Below, piece after piece: positions 21,277 through 24,673 of a stretch of 24,673 nt of DNA. This DNA comes from a virus, in IMG/VR virus record IMGVR_UViG_3300048591_001692, positions 1 through 24,673 of that record. The stretch is one strand, 5' to 3'. Every line of letters starts with the position of its first letter. Position 1 is the first letter of the stretch. Below the pieces are notes generated by a model, which was not told the DNA's origin, did not search any database, and saw only the letters and a list, made by a program, of their open reading frames with translations. The position numbers and the translations under genes are program-made.

Positions 21277-23727
21277 TCATAGTTGGTCTCCAACGAGGCC
21301 GATCCCCTCGTAGAACGAGGCCATGCCGGTCCCGCGACGGCGCAGGATGCCGGGCACGGCGGCGGCGAGGTCGCGGCCGAAGGTCTGCTTGTGGGTGACG
21401 ACGGTGCGGCCGTCCTGCTCGCACCACGCCTTCCAGGCGGCGTAGAGATCGTCGATCCAGGCCCGGTGGCCGGCGCCAACCACGCAGCGCTCGCGAACGA
21501 ACGCGCTGACCGGCGACGCCAGATCCTCGAGGTCGCGGATCGCCTCTGCGGCGCTGGCGGGCTGGACGAACCGGCCTCGCTGGCGGAGCCGCTTCCAGCC
21601 CTCGATGGCCCAGAGCAGGATGCCGGGCAGCTCGGCCAGCAGCTGGTCGGTGAGCGTCGGGTCTTCCTGGCCGTAGAAGCTGTTCGTGAGCCGCAGGACG
21701 AGGAAGCGCCCGGCGAGCGCCGTGCTGGCGTCGTTGAGGCGGGGCAGCTCATTGGTCAGGAACACGAACCGCGTCGGCAGCTTCATGCTCACCGAGCCCA
21801 GGAACTTCCGATCGACGGTGAGCGTGTCCTCGCCAGAGATGCACAGCAGCCGCTCGACGACGGTCCCGACGCTATCGCCGGTGAACCGGGCGTCGGAGAC
21901 GATGGCCAGCGACTTGTCGATGAGCGGCTGGAGTCCGAAGTTGCCGGCGAGGCTGCCGGTCGTCGGCCCGACCACATTGCCGGCGCCGACGAGGTTGGTG
22001 AGCACCCGCCCGATCGTCCCCTTGCCCGAGCGCCGCGGCCCCACAAGAAGGAGCATCTTCTGCTGCGAGGTGTCGGCGGTGAGGCAGTAGCCCATCCACT
22101 CCTGCAGCAGTTCGACCGACTCAAGATCGTCGCCCCAAAGCTGCTCGAGGAACTTGATCCACCGCTCCGGCGGCTCGGGGTCCGGGTCGTAGTCGAACTC
22201 GAGCGCGTTGATCGTGAACAGCGCCGGCGTTGGAGCGAGGATGCGCCCGGTCGGGATGTGCAGGTTCGCGCTCCGGCACGGCAGAATCTCCAGCGCCGGC
22301 GGGCGGCCCTTGCGGTCATCCAGCCAGGACGGCGCGACGGTCGTCGCCGGCAGGTGCGTATAGGCGCGGATCGTGTCGAGCGCCTGCTTGACCGTCGTCG
22401 GGTTGCTCTCGAAGTCCACCAGTTCCATCTCGCCAGTCCGCCTGTTCACGACGTACCGCAGCGCCGCGTGCAGCCACGGCTGGAGCCGGTGCTTGACGGC
22501 CTCGTCCTCGATCTGGCAGTAGCGATTGCCGCGCCATTCCAGCAGCAGCCCGGCGTAGCCGTGCAGCGTTCGGCCCTCGGCGTGCTGGTGGAACTCGCGC
22601 GCGTAGGCCTCGGCGGTCGGCAGCGTGCGCCGGGGCGAGAGCACAAGCCTGCCCGTCGCCGGGTCGCGCTGCCCGAGCGGGACAGCCTGCCCGTCCTCGT
22701 CGCCGTCTGAGTTGGGCGCGCCACTCGACGCTGGCGCCTTCCCGGGCCCCCGACCCTTGCGACCGGGCGAGTAGACCTCTGTGCAGTCTGCAATCGCGCA
22801 CTCGATGGTCATCTGCCCGTAGGTGCGGTCGCCGCGCCGCTCGTCCCACTTGTCGCGGAACAGGCCCGAGCGCCGGAACAGCCGGTCCATGCGATCAGCG
22901 TCGCGCCCGGTCCAAAACGCAAGCACGTTGCACAGCGCCTGATCAGCGGCGCTGTGATCGTCGCCATGCATGGAGATGTCGCCGGACCACAGCCGCTTGA
23001 AGCGGTCGCCGTTCTTCGCGGCGCCGGCCTGCTCGATGAGTGCCTCGTCGTCTCCGTCGTACCCCGCGGCTGCGGCCGACGCCAGCGTCTGGCGCGGGCG
23101 TTTCTTCGGCCACAGCCGGGCGCAGAGGGCTTCGAGTTCGACCTGCCGTTCCTCGATGACCGAAGGCGTCCCGGCGAGATGCCGTCCAGTCAGCGTGAAG
23201 AACCGCTCCTGGTCGTAGACCTCGGTCTCCTTGAACCCCTCGATGGCCTTCGACTTGCAGCTGGCACCCTCCGGCTTCCGCCCGAGGATGAACACCTTGA
23301 CGCCACACCCGCTGGGGCTGACCTCGGTGTAGGAGCCGAACGAGTCGATGATCTCGCGGGCGGTGCCGACGATCGCCCCGTTCTCGCCGATGCATCCATC
23401 GAGATCAATGCCGGTGAACGGATCGTCCGCCGCGAACACGAAGCCGACGCCGGCGTAGCGATCACTTGTACGCCATGCCGCGACCGCTTCGTCGAATGTG
23501 GTCCAGGTCGCAGGATCGGTGGAGGAGGCGCGGCCGCCATCCCGCGGGTTCACCGGGCACTTCGTCTGCTTGCCGCCGCGAGTGATGTACTTCCAGCACA
23601 CCCACTGCGGCCGATCGCGGAGCACCTCGGGCACGTGCGTCGGGTCGAACGCCACGTCCGGGGCGCCTGCCCGCGCCCCCGGCGCCTGGCCGTTGGAAGC
23701 CGGGTCGCCGGGGGCGTGGCCGCTCAC
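21277..23727 (-). CDS. Primase-polymerase/SF3 helicase (NrS-1-like replication protein)
   Basis: This 816-residue protein combines three replication parts. An N-terminal primase-polymerase (PrimPol-type, about 36-190) has QWVCWKY, catalytic FTGIDLDGC with Asp108 and Asp110, SPSGCGVKVFI and an RFFTLTGRHL end. A helix bundle (about 240-320) with WSGDISMHGDDHSAADQALC resembles that of NrS-1 polymerase. A C-terminal D5/SF3-like helicase (about 500-740) has Walker A LVGPRRSGKGT and FLTNELPR. Such enzymes prime and unwind phage DNA and can act without a separate primase. A GTG at 23727 follows the upstream stop by two bases. It is strongly recognisable and is the central replication gene. Confidence 0.9.
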   Translation of the reverse strand: MSGHAPGDPASNGQAPGARAGAPDVAFDPTHVPEVLRDRPQWVCWKYITRGGKQTKCPVNPRDGGRASSTDPATWTTFDEAVAAWRTSDRYAGVGFVFAADDPFTGIDLDGCIGENGAIVGTAREIIDSFGSYTEVSPSGCGVKVFILGRKPEGASCKSKAIEGFKETEVYDQERFFTLTGRHLAGTPSVIEERQVELEALCARLWPKKRPRQTLASAAAAGYDGDDEALIEQAGAAKNGDRFKRLWSGDISMHGDDHSAADQALCNVLAFWTGRDADRMDRLFRRSGLFRDKWDERRGDRTYGQMTIECAIADCTEVYSPGRKGRGPGKAPASSGAPNSDGDEDGQAVPLGQRDPATGRLVLSPRRTLPTAEAYAREFHQHAEGRTLHGYAGLLLEWRGNRYCQIEDEAVKHRLQPWLHAALRYVVNRRTGEMELVDFESNPTTVKQALDTIRAYTHLPATTVAPSWLDDRKGRPPALEILPCRSANLHIPTGRILAPTPALFTINALEFDYDPDPEPPERWIKFLEQLWGDDLESVELLQEWMGYCLTADTSQQKMLLLVGPRRSGKGTIGRVLTNLVGAGNVVGPTTGSLAGNFGLQPLIDKSLAIVSDARFTGDSVGTVVERLLCISGEDTLTVDRKFLGSVSMKLPTRFVFLTNELPRLNDASTALAGRFLVLRLTNSFYGQEDPTLTDQLLAELPGILLWAIEGWKRLRQRGRFVQPASAAEAIRDLEDLASPVSAFVRERCVVGAGHRAWIDDLYAAWKAWCEQDGRTVVTHKQTFGRDLAAAVPGILRRRGTGMASFYEGIGLVGDQL

Positions 23728-23729
23728 GA

Positions 23730-24038
23730 TCAGCCCGGGGCCCCAGCCGGCTCCGCGGCGGCGGGCACACGATCAACGCGCTCGACCCGAAACGCGTGAT
23801 CGCCAAACTCCCGCCGCGCGAAGCCGGTGAAGATCTGGTTCAGCGCCTGACCGACGGGCGTGCCAGCGTCGATCGCGAGCGTCCGTTTCCCCGCGTCGGA
23901 TGCGAACCGCGCATCGAGCCGCGTCCGCTCGTCGCCGTGCAGGCTCTGGACGGCGATAAGGGCGAGGTCGAACGTCGACATCACTTCGGGGAACGGCACG
24001 GGACGGCAGAGCACATAGCGGTACGCCTGCTGTGGCAT
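23730..24038 (-). CDS. Hypothetical protein of the replication operon
   Basis: This 102-residue protein begins MPQQAYRYVLCRPVPFPEVM and is not recognised. An ATG at 24053 also opens the frame, but the one at 24038 has GGAG nine bases upstream (24048-24051) and is preferred. The promoter-like copy B lies about 35 bases ahead of it, and the primase follows two bases after its stop, so it appears to be the first gene of the replication operon. The short sequence offers no motif; a role in replication or DNA binding would be a guess. Confidence 0.6.
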   Translation of the reverse strand: MPQQAYRYVLCRPVPFPEVMSTFDLALIAVQSLHGDERTRLDARFASDAGKRTLAIDAGTPVGQALNQIFTGFARREFGDHAFRVERVDRVPAAAEPAGAPG

Positions 24039-24072
24039 GGGGGGTGACTCCATTCGAGATCGGCCTATCGGC

Positions 24073-24091
24073 CTACTGGATACCTACGCGA
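24073..24091 (-). promoter_or_regulatory. 19-bp repeated promoter-like element, copy B
   Basis: The minus strand reads TCGCGTAGGTATCCAGTAG, identical to copy A at 14393-14411. It lies 25 bases downstream of the sigma-factor stop and about 35 bases upstream of the replication operon's first start codon. The spacing fits a promoter with a short leader. Confidence 0.6.
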
Positions 24092-24115
24092 AGCTGATAG
24101 CGACTCGCGCGCGAA

Positions 24116-24673
24116 CTAGAGATACTCGTCGAGCCCCGCATCACGGAAGATCTCCCGCAACTGCTCGACGGCCTTGGCCATCGCGCGCCGCGAGAAGCCG
24201 AGTTCCGGCCCCACGGAGTTCTGCGTGCCGAACGCGAGCGCCAGCGCGATGGCCCGAAGATCGTCGGGCAGGTGGGCCACGACATGTGCCACGTCACGCT
24301 CGAGATCGCGGAGACGCGCCGGGTCGTTGGCCGCCTCGGGCGTCGTTTCGTGCCGCGGGACCACGCGGCCGTCCGCATCGAGCACGGGTTCGTCGAGCGA
24401 ACACTCCTCGCGGTCCGGCGACCGCTTCTCCGTCGAGCGGTCCCGGATCAGCGTCGCGATTCGCCGTTCAACGACCAGGGCGATGAAGGTGTTCAGCGTC
24501 GCCTTCGCCGGGTCGTACTTCGGGAGCCGCTCCAGCAGGTCGAGCCACAGGTCGTGCTCGATGTCCTCCTGGTCATCCCCCGCGAATGCCCGGCGGCGGC
24601 TGAGCACCCAAGCCTTGAACCGGATCAGGCGGGCGGCGTAGTCGTTCGGGTGATGCTGATTACGGTCGTCCAT
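24116..24673 (-). CDS. Phage sigma-70 family (ECF-like) RNA polymerase sigma factor
   Basis: The 185-residue protein has a region-2-like half (about 28-80: DDQEDIEHDLWLDLLERL, then TLNTFIALVVERRIATLIR) and a region-4-like helix-turn-helix half (about 125-178: LPDDLRAIALALAFGTQNSV then GPELGFSRRAMAKAVEQLR). The linker between them is acidic and unconserved. It would bind host RNA polymerase core and redirect it to phage promoters. Its ATG is the last codon of the window, so its upstream region is not visible. The family is clear. The idea that it drives the two 19-bp elements is inference. Confidence 0.85.
   Translation of the reverse strand: MDDRNQHHPNDYAARLIRFKAWVLSRRRAFAGDDQEDIEHDLWLDLLERLPKYDPAKATLNTFIALVVERRIATLIRDRSTEKRSPDREECSLDEPVLDADGRVVPRHETTPEAANDPARLRDLERDVAHVVAHLPDDLRAIALALAFGTQNSVGPELGFSRRAMAKAVEQLREIFRDAGLDEYL

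Noticed and set aside
14393-24091. The 19-bp pair as attL/attR attachment sites
   Set aside because: The enclosed 9.7 kb would exclude the portal, capsid and tail genes, there is no nearby integrase or tRNA, and both copies sit upstream of operons. A promoter fits better, though it is not proven.

Overview
The window is a 24.7 kb segment of a tailed-phage genome or prophage (siphovirus-like) with high GC content, tightly packed genes and very little non-coding DNA. Almost everything is on the minus strand, so the phage reads from position 24673 down to 1. Many neighbours are translationally coupled by ATGA, GTGA or TAATG overlaps. Several features suggest a host in the Planctomycetota (perhaps Phycisphaerae): the GC level, a Lys/Ala-tailed HARE-HTH protein, and tail proteins with Ser/Gly-rich tails ending in a VPF motif. 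This host assignment is inference. No integrase, repressor, holin or endolysin was recognised, so the ends of the element lie outside the window.

Region by region, in phage order: (1) 24673-20139, early and replication genes: a small sigma-70 family sigma factor, a hypothetical protein, an NrS-1-like primase-polymerase/SF3 helicase, a 460-bp non-coding segment with a perfect 35-bp inverted repeat, and a SAM methyltransferase. (2) 20142-18718, a ParB-domain/DNA methylase fusion. (3) 17288-18709, four plus-strand genes (an unknown, a histone-tail/HARE-HTH protein, a zinc ribbon, and a protein with a winged-helix-like segment). They form an opposite-strand accessory cassette. (4) 17157-9412, packaging and head genes in the order of phage lambda: Nu1-like small terminase, GpA-type large terminase, an inserted NrdR-like zinc ribbon, gpW-like protein, lambda-type portal, a protease-capsid fusion, two DUF2190 proteins and a head-completion-like protein. 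(5) 9415-4260, tail genes: terminator-like protein, unknown, tail tube, G/GT chaperones with a probable -1 frameshift, a gp10-like protein, tape measure, and a probable distal tail protein. (6) 4247-1, an unusual distal-tail module: two adjacent proteins that each carry a complete intein-like Hint domain within Gly/Ser-rich low-complexity sequence, a minimal DNA polymerase X palm protein, and a GT25 glycosyltransferase-sulfotransferase fusion.

A 19-bp sequence occurs twice on the minus strand. One copy lies just downstream of the sigma-factor gene and upstream of the replication genes. The other lies upstream of the gpW-portal-capsid genes. The two copies look like promoters that start the early and structural transcription units, and the phage sigma factor is an obvious candidate activator. 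The most unusual parts are the paired Hint proteins with their enzyme neighbours, the mini-PolX, and the inverted repeat with its Z-DNA-prone spacer.
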